The translations under genes were made by a program, and so were the position numbers. Of a stretch of DNA of 63,920 nucleotides, positions 41,777 to 50,590 are shown in pieces. Within the stretch, counting starts at the first letter, position 1; the number at the start of each line of letters is the position of its first letter. The stretch covers positions 1 through 63,920 of the forward strand of contig JBBPYC010000007.1 in assembly GCA_038200275.1 (NCBI GenBank), written 5' to 3'. The notes below the pieces were generated by a model that saw only the letters and a list, made by a program, of their open reading frames with translations, ran no database searches and had not been told where the DNA came from. The stretch is from JBBPYC01 sp038200275. Lineage in GTDB: Bacteria > Pseudomonadota > Gammaproteobacteria > Burkholderiales > Burkholderiaceae_C.

Positions 41777-42634
41777 TCAGTGGTCTCCAGCAGTATCGGT
41801 CCCGCGCGGCACATCCGCGTCAATCGCGGCCAGCGCATCGGCGGCGCGGCGAAGCGCCGGCAGGCATTGCAGCGCCTTGTCGGCCGACAGCCGCATGGTG
41901 GGTGCCTGCACGGCAACGCCCAAGTTCGAGCGGCCGCGCGGATTCGGCACCAGCACCGCGATGCAGATCAGCCCGGGGAGGAACTCTTCCCGGTCGAACG
42001 CGTAGCCGTCGCGCCGCACGTGCTCGACTTCTTTTTCGAGCTTGTTGAAGTCGGTCAACGTGGCCGGGGTATAGGCCTCCAGCGGCACGTGCGACAGCAG
42101 GCGCTTGCGCTGCGCGGCCGTCATCTGCGACAAAAAAATCTTGCCGCTGGCCGAGCAGTGTGCCGGTACGCGCGAGCCGGTCGTCAAATAAAAACGCAGC
42201 GGCGCGGTCGTCTCGACGCGGTCCAGGTAGACCACTTCACTGCCCGACAGCGCGGTCAAGTTGCAACTCTCACCGAGTTCGTCGACCAGATGCCTGAGTA
42301 CCGTGTGCTGCGCACCGTGAAAGGTGTTGTTCAGCAGCAGGTTCTCGGACAACCGTCGAAGCCGGCTGCCGATGCTGTAGCGGCGGCCGTCGTCTTCGCG
42401 CTGCAGCAGCCCTGCGCTTTCCATTTGCTGCAGCATGCGGTGCAGCGTGGGCTTGGCCAACCCGGTTTCATCGACCAGCCCCTGCAGCGAGAAAAGCTGG
42501 TCGCGCGACGCCATCACTTCAAGCAGCGAAAACAGCCGCATGGTGGGCGTATCGCCGTTGACTTCAGATTCGGATGGCCGGCTTCCACTTACGGCCTTCG
42601 GGACACTTTTCATTGCTGCGAACTTTAACTGCAT
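41777..42634 (-). CDS. IclR-family transcriptional regulator (upstream of cobS/cobT, divergent from xsc)
   Basis: The 285-residue product has a winged helix (about residues 32-95; SLQGLVDETGLAKPTLHRML) and the IclR ligand domain (CSASGKIFLSQM, and GYAFDREEFLPGLICIAVLV). It resembles the other IclR protein at 29465. The longer ATG 42634 is given; 42613 is a second candidate (278 residues). It is divergent from xsc across a 156-bp region with long inverted operator arms, and directly coupled to cobS-like and cobT-like genes. It is the natural candidate for regulating xsc-pta, probably in response to a C2 sulfonate or sulfoacetaldehyde. Confidence 0.9.
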   Translation of the reverse strand: MQLKFAAMKSVPKAVSGSRPSESEVNGDTPTMRLFSLLEVMASRDQLFSLQGLVDETGLAKPTLHRMLQQMESAGLLQREDDGRRYSIGSRLRRLSENLLLNNTFHGAQHTVLRHLVDELGESCNLTALSGSEVVYLDRVETTAPLRFYLTTGSRVPAHCSASGKIFLSQMTAAQRKRLLSHVPLEAYTPATLTDFNKLEKEVEHVRRDGYAFDREEFLPGLICIAVLVPNPRGRSNLGVAVQAPTMRLSADKALQCLPALRRAADALAAIDADVPRGTDTAGDH

Positions 42635-42654
42635 TCCAAAAATTTGTATATCCA

Positions 42655-42671
42655 GTTCCGAAAATTCGAAA
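42655..42671. promoter_or_regulatory. xsc-iclR operator, upstream arm
   Basis: GTTCCGAAAATTCGAAA lies just upstream of the proposed xsc -35 box. Its reverse complement matches 13 of 17 bases of the arm at 42714-42730. The GTTCCGA part also occurs next to operator 1 of the GMC promoter (30256-30262). Confidence 0.6.
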
Positions 42672-42676
42672 TATAG

Positions 42677-42705
42677 TTGACGAACGAATGAAATGGTTCT
42701 AAATT
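42677..42705 (+). promoter_or_regulatory. candidate sigma-70 promoter of xsc
   Basis: TTGACG (42677-42682) and TAAATT (42700-42705) are 17 bases apart. The -35 box matches 5 of 6 consensus bases. The start would fall near 42712, so the two inverted arms lie immediately upstream and downstream of the polymerase site. Confidence 0.6.
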
Positions 42706-42713
42706 CAGACGTG

Positions 42714-42730
42714 TTTCGAGAAATCGGAAC
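42714..42730. promoter_or_regulatory. xsc-iclR operator, downstream arm
   Basis: TTTCGAGAAATCGGAAC is the inverted partner of the arm at 42655-42671, at about the transcription start. Binding here would block initiation. Confidence 0.6.
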
Positions 42731-42790
42731 GCCGCGTACGTATTTTCCCGAGCAAGTCCATTTCCATCCGCCTGTGAGGAGACTCCTTCC

Positions 42791-44647
42791 ATGAGTTCAT
42801 CAGCCATCAAGCAGCAAGACAAAGCCCCCAAGGGCAACAAGCCCGCCGACAACCGCAAGGTGGTCTCGGGCATCACCAAGATGACGCCGTCCGAAGCGTT
42901 TGTCGAAACGTTGGTCGCCCAGGGCGTGGACACCATGTTTGGCATCATGGGCTCAGCGTTCATGGACGCGATGGACATCTTCGCGCCGGCCGGTATCAAG
43001 TTGATCCCGGTGGTACACGAGCAAGGTGCTGCGCACATGGCCGATGGCTTCGCCCGTGCGACCGGCCGCCACGGCGTCACGATCGGCCAGAACGGCCCGG
43101 GGATCAGCAACTGCGTCACGGCGATCGCAGCCGCCTACTGGGCACATTCGCCGGTCGTGATCATCACGCCGGAAACCGGCACGATGGGCATTGGCCTGGG
43201 CGGCTTCCAGGAAGCAAACCAGCTGCCGATGTTCCAGGAATTCACGCGCTACCAAGGCCACGTGACGCACCCCGCGCGCATGGCCGAATACACCGCGCGC
43301 TGTTTCGACCGGGCGCTTTCGGACAACGGCCCGACGCAGCTCAACATCCCGCGCGATTATTTCTACGGCGAGATCAAGTGCGAGATTCCGAAGCCGATGC
43401 GGCTTGAGCGTGGTGCCGGTGGCGAACACGCGCTGGACGCGGCGGCCGAACTGCTGGCGACCGCCAAGTTCCCGGTCATCTTGTCCGGCGGTGGCGTGGT
43501 GATGGGCGATGCGGTCGAGGAATGCAAAGCACTGGCCGAGCGCCTGGGCGCGCCGGTCGTGAACGGCTACCTGCGCAACGATTCTTTCCCGGCCAGCCAT
43601 CCGTTGTGGTGCGGCCCGCTCGGGTATCAAGGTTCGAAAGCCGCGATGAAGCTGATTGCCAAAGCCGACGTGGTGATCGCGCTCGGCTCACGCATGGGCC
43701 CGTTCGGCACCCTGCCGCAGCACGGCATGGACTATTGGCCGAAAGACGCCCAGATCATTCAGGTCGAAGCCGACCACACGAATCTGGGCCTGGTCAAGAA
43801 GATCAACGTCGGCATCTGCGGCGACGCGAAGGCGGCAGCCAAGGCACTGACCAAGCGGCTGGAAGGCAAGAAGCTCGCATGCGATGCAACGAAGGAAGAG
43901 CGCGCGCGCCAGATCAAGACCGAGAAAGACGCGTGGGAAAAAGAGCTGGACGAGTGGACCCATGAGAAGGACCCGTACAGCCTCGACATGATCGAGGAAA
44001 ACAAGAAGGAAAAAACCTTCAACGGCGGTGAGTACCTGCACCCGCGCCAGGTGCTGCGTGAGCTGGAGAAAGCCATGCCGCCGCGCGCGATGGTTTCCAC
44101 CGACATCGGCAACATCAACTCGGTCGCGAACAGCTACCTGCGCTTTGAAGAGCCGCGCAGCTATTTCGCTCCGATGAGCTTCGGCAACTGCGGCTATGCG
44201 CTGCCAACCATCATTGGCGCCAAGTGTGCAGCGCCCGAGCGCCCTGCCATTGCTTACGCCGGCGACGGCGCCTGGGCAATGAGCATGGTCGAGATCATGA
44301 CGGCCGTGCGGCACGACATTCCGGTGACGGCCATCGTGTTCCACAACCGCCAGTGGGGCGCGGAGAAGAAGAACCAGGTCGACTTCTACAACCGCCGCTT
44401 CGTGGCGGGCGAACTGGAGAACGAGAGCTTTTCCGAGATGGCCAAGGCGATGGGTGCCGAAGGCATGGTGGTCGACAAACTAGAAGACGTCGGCCCGGCT
44501 TTGAAGAAAGCCATCGACATGCAGATGAATGAGGGCAAAACCTGCGTGATCGAGATCATGTGCACGCGCGAGCTGGGCGACCCGTTCCGCCGCGATGCGC
44601 TGGCCAAGCCGATTCGATTGCTGGACAAGTACAAGGACTACGTTTAA
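42791..44647 (+). CDS. xsc: sulfoacetaldehyde acetyltransferase
   Basis: Xsc is a ThDP-dependent enzyme that cleaves sulfoacetaldehyde with phosphate to acetyl phosphate and sulfite, the C-S bond-breaking step of C2-sulfonate use. The 618-residue product has the catalytic ThDP glutamate in PVVHEQGAAHMADGFARATG (E77) and the ThDP-magnesium motif GDGAWAMS...FHNRQWG (GDG at 491-493). The block PETGTMGIGLGGFQEANQLPM is, as I recall, an Xsc signature that separates it from acetolactate synthases. An extra 30 residues precede the usual MTPSEAF start; a GAGGAGA site supports the ATG used. Pta follows, as in known xsc-pta operons. Confidence 0.95.
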   Translation: MSSSAIKQQDKAPKGNKPADNRKVVSGITKMTPSEAFVETLVAQGVDTMFGIMGSAFMDAMDIFAPAGIKLIPVVHEQGAAHMADGFARATGRHGVTIGQNGPGISNCVTAIAAAYWAHSPVVIITPETGTMGIGLGGFQEANQLPMFQEFTRYQGHVTHPARMAEYTARCFDRALSDNGPTQLNIPRDYFYGEIKCEIPKPMRLERGAGGEHALDAAAELLATAKFPVILSGGGVVMGDAVEECKALAERLGAPVVNGYLRNDSFPASHPLWCGPLGYQGSKAAMKLIAKADVVIALGSRMGPFGTLPQHGMDYWPKDAQIIQVEADHTNLGLVKKINVGICGDAKAAAKALTKRLEGKKLACDATKEERARQIKTEKDAWEKELDEWTHEKDPYSLDMIEENKKEKTFNGGEYLHPRQVLRELEKAMPPRAMVSTDIGNINSVANSYLRFEEPRSYFAPMSFGNCGYALPTIIGAKCAAPERPAIAYAGDGAWAMSMVEIMTAVRHDIPVTAIVFHNRQWGAEKKNQVDFYNRRFVAGELENESFSEMAKAMGAEGMVVDKLEDVGPALKKAIDMQMNEGKTCVIEIMCTRELGDPFRRDALAKPIRLLDKYKDYV

Positions 44648-44740
44648 CTCGCCCCAGGCTTCGCTGCGCTTTTCGGCCCACCCCAAGACCGGGGGCGGCG
44701 CCTGCGTCCCGGCGGAGCCAGCTGCACGGGCCCCTGCTGG
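44648..44740 (+). repeat. dispersed intergenic repeat, copy C
   Basis: A GC-rich element of about 95 bp begins CCCCAGGCT-cgctgcgc and has a central ACCGGGGGCGGCG and an end CCCGGCGGAGCCAGC...CCCTGCTGG. It resembles copies at 13524, 38941 and 50591. It lies between xsc and pta and could form hairpins that weaken readthrough. Confidence 0.7.
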
Positions 44741-44813
44741 TCTGAAGTCGGTGTTGGGCTGCGCGTTGGCTTCGATCGTTTGATGATGCGCCGTTGGGCG
44801 CTGGAGGATTGAA

Positions 44814-45749
44814 TTGAAAGCAGCATCTCATCCGCGTTTGCAGGCTTTGGTGGAGCGGGCGCGGGAGCGTTCTGCGACTGCCGCTGGTGCACCGCGTATT
44901 GGTCTGGTCTACGCGTGCGATGCGCTTGCACTCGATGCAGCAGCCGGCATTGCACGCGCGGGCATCGCACGGCCGGTTCTGATCGGGCCACGAGCCAAGA
45001 TCGAGCAGGCGGCGGCCGCAGCCGAGGTGGACGCGAAGGATTTTGAGGTGATCGAGACCGGCGACGATGTTTCGGAAGCGGCAGCCAAGGCCACCGCACT
45101 GGCCCGCGATGGTGCCGTCTCCGCGCTCATGAAAGGCTCGTTGCACACCGACGAACTGATGTCGGCGATTGTTAACAAGACCACTGGGCTGCGCACCGAT
45201 CGGCGCATCAGCCATGCGTTCTTGTTCGACTTGCCGCGCTATCACAAGATGCTCGCATTGGCCGATTGCGTGGTTAACATTGCGCCGGACTTGAAGACCA
45301 AGCAGCACATCATCGCGAACGCGGTCGAGCTGCTGCAGCGGCTCGGGATTGCAGCACCCAAGGTGGCGATCGTCGCTGCGGTGGAGACGGTGAACCCAGC
45401 GATACCAGCAACGATCGATGCGGAGGCGCTCGTCAAGATGAGCCGCCACGACGGCGCCTGGCCCGGTGCATTGGTCGATGGACCGTTCGGCTTCGACAAT
45501 GCATTTTCTGCAGAGGCGGCTCGCATCAAGAAGATCGACAGCCACGTCGCGGGCGATGCGGACCTGATGCTGGTGCCCGACTTGAACGCGGGCAACATGG
45601 TCTACAAAAGCTTCAACTACGTCGGCGGCGGCGACTGCGCGGGGTTGGTGCTTGGTGCGCGGGTGCCGGTGGTGCTGACGTCGCGAGCCGACTCGATTCA
45701 GGCGCGGATCGCTTCGGTTGCCTTGGCGGTGTTGGCAACCGCCACCTAG
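44814..45749 (+). CDS. pta: phosphate acetyltransferase
   Basis: Pta converts acetyl phosphate from Xsc to acetyl-CoA. The 311-residue product is of the short phosphate acetyl/butyryl transferase type, with ALMKGSLHTDELM, DGPFGFDNAF, and NAGNMVYKSFNYVGGGDCAGLVLGA. The start is a TTG at 44814 with a near-perfect GGAGG 5 bases upstream; no ATG offers a better choice. It is in the xsc operon, separated by the copy C repeat. A butyryl-type activity is less likely given the partner. Confidence 0.92.
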   Translation: MKAASHPRLQALVERARERSATAAGAPRIGLVYACDALALDAAAGIARAGIARPVLIGPRAKIEQAAAAAEVDAKDFEVIETGDDVSEAAAKATALARDGAVSALMKGSLHTDELMSAIVNKTTGLRTDRRISHAFLFDLPRYHKMLALADCVVNIAPDLKTKQHIIANAVELLQRLGIAAPKVAIVAAVETVNPAIPATIDAEALVKMSRHDGAWPGALVDGPFGFDNAFSAEAARIKKIDSHVAGDADLMLVPDLNAGNMVYKSFNYVGGGDCAGLVLGARVPVVLTSRADSIQARIASVALAVLATAT

Positions 45750-45773
45750 GCGACCCGCGGGTGGGTTTTCAGA
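45750..45773 (+). terminator. possible terminator after pta
   Basis: ACCC-GC-GGGT followed by GGGTTTT starts directly after the pta stop. The stem is short and the loop too small for a standard terminator, so confidence is low. A second small stem GGTTG...CAACC with a T-run lies at about 45773-45793. The convergent LysR gene ends at 45874. Confidence 0.3.
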
Positions 45774-45873
45774 GGTTGCCCTTTTTACCAACCGAATTGC
45801 CAGACGCATGGTGGTTGTCGCTTCCATCGACCCGTGTCGCTACGGCCATCGGCAGCGAATGCTCAGCCCTGCA

Positions 45874-46809
45874 TCAGCCCGCGGCCATCGCTCGCGGCAC
45901 CTTCACACCGCAGTAGGACAAGAAATCGACGGTCGCGCGACCCAACCGCTTGTTGCGGTGGGTCACTGTGGCGAGCGGCCGGACCGCCGTGGGCAGTCGT
46001 GTCCTCAACTCGATCAGATGCCCGTCATCGAGCGCTTGCGCCACCGCATAGCGTGACAGGCACCCGAGCCCATCGCCCGCCGCGACCACGCGCTTGATGG
46101 CCTCGGTGCTGCCCAACTCGAAGCCCACGCGCACATGGTCGAGGTTTCGGATCAGCCACTCATCGGTCACCTGGCGCGTGCCGGAACCGTGTTCTCGAAG
46201 GACCCAGGTGGCGGCGGCCAATTGCTTGTTCGGCACCAACCAGCCGGCCAACGCGTGACCCGGTGCAGCGACGATCACCAACTCATCGTCGCGCCAGGCA
46301 CGCACCACCAGATCGGGATGGGTCTGCGGCCCTTCGATGAAGCCGACGTCGGCATCGAACCCAGCGACCGCGTCGATCACGTCGTGTGTGTTTGCAATCT
46401 GCAACCGAACCTGGCTGCGCGGGTGCAACCGGGTCCACTGCGCAACCGCTTCGGGAAGCAGATATTCGCCGATCGTAAAGCTGGCGGCAACCCGGAGCGG
46501 CGCCGACAGCTCGCCTTGAAAAGACGCTTCGAGATCTGCCGCCTGTTCGAGCAGCATCTGCGCCCGGAGCAGCAGCGAGCGGCCGTTCTCGTTGAGCACC
46601 AATCGGCGTCCCTGCCGGTCGAACACCGCCGTGCCGAGCGACCGTTCGAGATCGGCGAGCATGCTGCTCGCCGCCGACTGCGACCGTGCGATGCGCTCGG
46701 CTGCGGCCCGCGTGCTGCCGGCACGCGCGGTGGCCACAAACACTTCCAGTTGACGCAAGCTCAAGCGCAACCGCGGTGCCGTTCGCTGACCTGTTTTTTC
46801 GATCACCAT
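45874..46809 (-). CDS. LysR-family regulator (YeiE/CysB-like), probable regulator of soeABC
   Basis: The 311-residue product has an N-terminal LysR helix-turn-helix (LRLSLRQLEVFVATARAGSTRAAAERIARSQSAAS, about residues 14-48, given here in part) and a LysR substrate domain. The first residues resemble YeiE, a regulator reported to act on sulfite tolerance genes in enterobacteria. The ATG 46809 is used because the frame upstream lies inside soeA on the other strand. It is divergent from soeA with 78 bp between starts, so sulfite-responsive control of soeABC is a reasonable inference. Confidence 0.88.
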   Translation of the reverse strand: MVIEKTGQRTAPRLRLSLRQLEVFVATARAGSTRAAAERIARSQSAASSMLADLERSLGTAVFDRQGRRLVLNENGRSLLLRAQMLLEQAADLEASFQGELSAPLRVAASFTIGEYLLPEAVAQWTRLHPRSQVRLQIANTHDVIDAVAGFDADVGFIEGPQTHPDLVVRAWRDDELVIVAAPGHALAGWLVPNKQLAAATWVLREHGSGTRQVTDEWLIRNLDHVRVGFELGSTEAIKRVVAAGDGLGCLSRYAVAQALDDGHLIELRTRLPTAVRPLATVTHRNKRLGRATVDFLSYCGVKVPRAMAAG

Positions 46810-46887
46810 GAGCAATATTCTGCGCTTTTCCGTTTGATCACGACCGCTTAGCATCGGGTCTGCCCGGCACCACCAAAGGACGATTTC

Positions 46888-49824
46888 GTGCGCACATTCA
46901 TGGCCAACCAGCCGCTTCACGATTCGATCGCCGTCGCACCAGCGAGCGTGCGCGAAGTCAAGAACACCACCTGCTACATGTGCGCGTGCCGTTGCGGCAT
47001 TCGCGTGCACCTGGAGCAAGGCAAGCTGCGTTACATCGACGGCAACCCGGACCACCCGCTGAACCAGGGCGTGATCTGCGCCAAGGGCTCGTCGGGGATC
47101 ATGAAGCAGTACTCGCCGGCGCGGCTGACCAAGCCGTTGAAGCGCAAACAAGGTGCCGAGCGTGGCGCAGCCGAGTTCGAGCCGATCGAATGGGAAGAGG
47201 CGTTCTCAATCCTTGAAAAGCGACTTGGCCATATTCGCGCGACCGATCCGCGCAAGTTCGCGCTGTTTACCGGCCGCGACCAGATGCAGGCGCTGACCGG
47301 CATGTTCGCGCGCCAGTTCGGCACACCCAACTATGCGGCGCACGGCGGCTTCTGCTCGGTCAACATGGCCGCCGGCATGATCTACACGATCGGCGGCTCG
47401 TTCTGGGAGTTCGGCGGGCCCGATCTGGACCGCGCCAAACTGTTCGTGATGATTGGCACCGCAGAAGACCACCACAGCAATCCGATGAAGATTGCGATCA
47501 GCAAATTCAAACGCGCGGGTGGACGCTTCGTGTCGATCAATCCGATCCGCACCGGTTATTCGGCGGTGGCCGATGAGTGGGTGCCGATTCGTCCTGGCAC
47601 AGATGGCGCGCTGCTTCTCGCGTTTATTCATGAGCTGATCCGCACGGGCTTGTACGACCGCGACTTTCTGGTGCGCTATTCGAACGCGGGCCAGTTGATC
47701 GATGCGAACGAAGGCAGCGACACGTTCGGCCTGCATGTGCGCGACGCTTCGGCGCCCGAGATCAACGCGATGTACCCGCAGAACAAACTGTGGTGGGATC
47801 GGTTGACCGGCAAGCCGGTAGCGACTCACACCGAAGGCGCCGACCCGCTGCTGCTCGGCAGCTTCACGCTCGACAACGGCTTGAAGGTCAAGCCCGCGTT
47901 CGAACTGCTGGCCGACCGCGTGCGCGAGTGCACGCCCGATTGGGCCGAAGGCATCACCGGCATTCCGGCCGCCACCATCCGCCGGCTCGCGCACGAGATG
48001 GGCATCACCGCGCGGGATCAAAAGATTGAACTGCCGATCGCCTGGACCGACTCCTGGGGCAAGGAACACAGCACCGTCACCGGCAATCCGGTGGCGTTCC
48101 ATGCGATGCGTGGGCTGGCAGCGCACAGCAACGGGTTTCAGACCATTCGTGCGCTTTCGATCCTGATGTCAATCCTCGGCACGATCGACCGGCCCGGCGG
48201 CTTTCGCCACAAGTCGCCCTTTCCGCGTGCGATCCCGCCGAGCGCGAAGCCGCCGAATTCCCCCGCTGCCGTGCAGCCGAACAAGCCGCTCGGCGGCCTG
48301 CCAATGGGCTGGCCGGCGTCGCCCGACGATCTGTTCATCGACGAAGCGGGACAGCCGGTGCGGCTCGACAAGGGCTTCTCCTGGGAGCACCCGCTGTCGG
48401 TGCACGGCCTCATGCACAACGCGATCACCAACGCGTGGCGCGGCGACCCGTACCGCATCGACACGATGATGATCTTCATGGCCAACATGGCCTGGAACTC
48501 GACGATGAACACGTCCGAGGTCCGCAAGATGTTGAACGATAAGACAGAGGACGGCGAATACAAGATTCCGTTCCTGGTCGTCTCCGATGCGTTCCAGTCC
48601 GAGATGACGGCGTTTGCCGACCTGATCCTGCCGGACACGACGTATCTGGAGCGGCACGACGTGATGTCGATGCTGGACCGGCCGATCTCCGAATTCGACG
48701 GCCCGGTCGATTCGGTGCGCGTGCCGGTGCTGCCCGTAACGGGTGACTGCAAGCCGTTTCAAGAAGTGCTGATCGAGCTGGCCTCACGCCTGAAGTTTCC
48801 GGCGTTCAGCAAGCCCGACGGTGGTCGCAAGTATCAGAATTACCCGGACTTCATTACCAACTACGAGACCGAACCCGGATCGGGCATCGGTTTTCTGGCC
48901 GGCTGGCGCGGTGCGGACGGTAGCGAGTACATGAAGGGCGCGCCGAATCCGCGTCAGTGGGAGATGTATGCGAAGAACAATTGCGTCTTCCACTACGAGT
49001 TGCCCAAGAGCTACCAGTACATGCGCAACTGGAACAAGGGCTATATGGAGTGGGCGATGCGCACGCGGCTGCGTCGCTTCGGTGAGCCGATCCTGATTCA
49101 GCTTTGGAGCGAGGAGCTGCAGAGCTTTCGGCTGGCTGCACAAGGCAAGCGGCCGGGCCGGCAACCACCGGAGCATTTGCGCGCGCGCATTGAGCGCCAC
49201 TTCGATCCGTTGCCGTTCTATTCGCCGCCGCTGGAAACGCAGGCGAGTGACTTGAAGAAGTATCCGTTGGCCGCCGTCACCCAGCGCCCGATGGCGATGT
49301 ACCACTCATGGGATTCGCAGAATGCGTGGTTGCGCCAAATTCATGCGCACAACTACTTGTTCGTGAATCCGAAGACCGCACAGGCCGCCACGATTGATGA
49401 CGGCGGCTGGATGTGGGTCGAATCGCAGTGGGGCAAGGTGCGCTGCCTATGTCGCTACTCGGAAGCGGTTGAGCCCGGCACGGTATGGACCTGGAACGCG
49501 ATCGGCAAGGCGCAAGGTGCATGGCAGTTGTCCGATGACGCGAACGAATCGCGCAAGGGGTTTTTGCTGAACCACCTGATCTCGGAAGAACTGCCGCATG
49601 GTGATGGCCACGTGTCGAACTCGGACCCGGTGACCGGCCAGGCTGGTTGGTACGACGTGCGCGTGCGGATATACCCAACTGGTCCGGAAGAGCCCGAAGA
49701 GACCTTTCCGCAATTCGCGCCGATGAAAAGCTTGCCCGGCGTTGCGGCTGCTGGTGCTGCCAAGCGGCGCTGGCAGGCTTTTCTGACCGGCATTGTAAAG
49801 ACCGACTCAAAGGACATCGAATGA
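46888..49824 (+). CDS. soeA: molybdopterin oxidoreductase, probable sulfite dehydrogenase subunit SoeA
   Basis: The 978-residue product is a DMSO-reductase-family catalytic subunit. It has an N-terminal 4Fe-4S site (C29, C32, C36, C64), the molybdenum-ligand cysteine in GGFCSVN (C156) as in PsrA/SoeA-type enzymes, and a C-terminal molybdopterin dinucleotide-binding domain. No Tat signal peptide is visible, which fits the cytoplasmic sulfite dehydrogenase SoeABC and not a periplasmic reductase. The GTG 46888 follows AAAGGA; an ATG at 46900 is an alternative. SoeA oxidises sulfite from Xsc to sulfate. Confidence 0.88.
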   Translation: MRTFMANQPLHDSIAVAPASVREVKNTTCYMCACRCGIRVHLEQGKLRYIDGNPDHPLNQGVICAKGSSGIMKQYSPARLTKPLKRKQGAERGAAEFEPIEWEEAFSILEKRLGHIRATDPRKFALFTGRDQMQALTGMFARQFGTPNYAAHGGFCSVNMAAGMIYTIGGSFWEFGGPDLDRAKLFVMIGTAEDHHSNPMKIAISKFKRAGGRFVSINPIRTGYSAVADEWVPIRPGTDGALLLAFIHELIRTGLYDRDFLVRYSNAGQLIDANEGSDTFGLHVRDASAPEINAMYPQNKLWWDRLTGKPVATHTEGADPLLLGSFTLDNGLKVKPAFELLADRVRECTPDWAEGITGIPAATIRRLAHEMGITARDQKIELPIAWTDSWGKEHSTVTGNPVAFHAMRGLAAHSNGFQTIRALSILMSILGTIDRPGGFRHKSPFPRAIPPSAKPPNSPAAVQPNKPLGGLPMGWPASPDDLFIDEAGQPVRLDKGFSWEHPLSVHGLMHNAITNAWRGDPYRIDTMMIFMANMAWNSTMNTSEVRKMLNDKTEDGEYKIPFLVVSDAFQSEMTAFADLILPDTTYLERHDVMSMLDRPISEFDGPVDSVRVPVLPVTGDCKPFQEVLIELASRLKFPAFSKPDGGRKYQNYPDFITNYETEPGSGIGFLAGWRGADGSEYMKGAPNPRQWEMYAKNNCVFHYELPKSYQYMRNWNKGYMEWAMRTRLRRFGEPILIQLWSEELQSFRLAAQGKRPGRQPPEHLRARIERHFDPLPFYSPPLETQASDLKKYPLAAVTQRPMAMYHSWDSQNAWLRQIHAHNYLFVNPKTAQAATIDDGGWMWVESQWGKVRCLCRYSEAVEPGTVWTWNAIGKAQGAWQLSDDANESRKGFLLNHLISEELPHGDGHVSNSDPVTGQAGWYDVRVRIYPTGPEEPEETFPQFAPMKSLPGVAAAGAAKRRWQAFLTGIVKTDSKDIE

Positions 49825-49852
49825 CCCAACTGGAACGAAGGAGAAGCTTGCC

Positions 49853-50584
49853 ATGACTCAACTCGCTTTGGTCATCGACCTCAACGTCTGCGTCGGCTGC
49901 CACGCCTGCGTCACGAGCTGCAAGGAATGGAACACGTCGGGCGCAGCCGGTACGTTGGCCGATTTCGAGCCGTACGGCAAGGACCCGACCGGCACCTTTT
50001 TCAACCGCGTACAGACGTTCGAAGTTGGTGAATTTCCGAACACGCAGACCGTGCATTTCCCGAAGAGCTGCTTGCACTGCGAAGACCCGCCGTGCGTGCC
50101 GGTGTGCCCCACCGGCGCCAGCTACAAGCGCAAGGAAGACGGCATCGTGCTGGTCGACTACGACAAGTGCATCGGCTGCAAGTACTGCGCGTGGGCCTGC
50201 CCTTACGGTGTGCGCGAACTCGACGAGCAGAAGAAGGTGATGACCAAGTGCACGTTGTGCGTCGACCGCATCAACGATCAGGACCTGGAACCGCGGGATC
50301 GCAAACCGGCCTGCGTGCTCGCATGCCCGACCAGCGCACGGTTGTTTGGCGACGTGCACGATCCGGAATCAGAAGTCTCGGTAGCGATCCAGGAGCGTGG
50401 TGGCTATCAGTTGATGCCCGAGTGGGGCACGCAACCCGCGAATCACTACCTGCCGCGACGACGCGTCGAGATGACGACACACCCGGATCAGCTCCAGCGA
50501 GCCGACAACCCGTTGAAGAAAGACGGTCAGCTGCCGAAGCCATCTGCAAGCGATCCGGCGTTGGATGACGTCACCTCCTGGTAG
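49853..50584 (+). CDS. soeB: four-cluster iron-sulfur protein, probable SoeB
   Basis: The 243-residue product is a DmsB-type electron-transfer subunit with four cysteine groups for four 4Fe-4S clusters: CVGCHACVTSC (C13, C16, C19, C23), CLHCEDPPCVPVC, CIGCKYCAWAC, and CTLCVDR...CVLAC. It passes electrons from SoeA to the membrane subunit. A GGAGAAG site precedes the ATG. The gap to soeA is 28 bp. Confidence 0.9.
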   Translation: MTQLALVIDLNVCVGCHACVTSCKEWNTSGAAGTLADFEPYGKDPTGTFFNRVQTFEVGEFPNTQTVHFPKSCLHCEDPPCVPVCPTGASYKRKEDGIVLVDYDKCIGCKYCAWACPYGVRELDEQKKVMTKCTLCVDRINDQDLEPRDRKPACVLACPTSARLFGDVHDPESEVSVAIQERGGYQLMPEWGTQPANHYLPRRRVEMTTHPDQLQRADNPLKKDGQLPKPSASDPALDDVTSW

Positions 50585-50590
50585 GCGTTG

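Noticed and set aside
41168..42628. A 486-residue plus-strand frame over the cobS-like and iclR genes
   Set aside because: It is a shadow of the opposite strand; composition is that of antisense GC-rich DNA and no motif is present.
42791..44647. Acetolactate synthase or another ThDP enzyme instead of Xsc
   Set aside because: The Xsc-type block around residues 115-140, the pta gene downstream and the surrounding sulfonate genes fit Xsc better; no small regulatory subunit follows.
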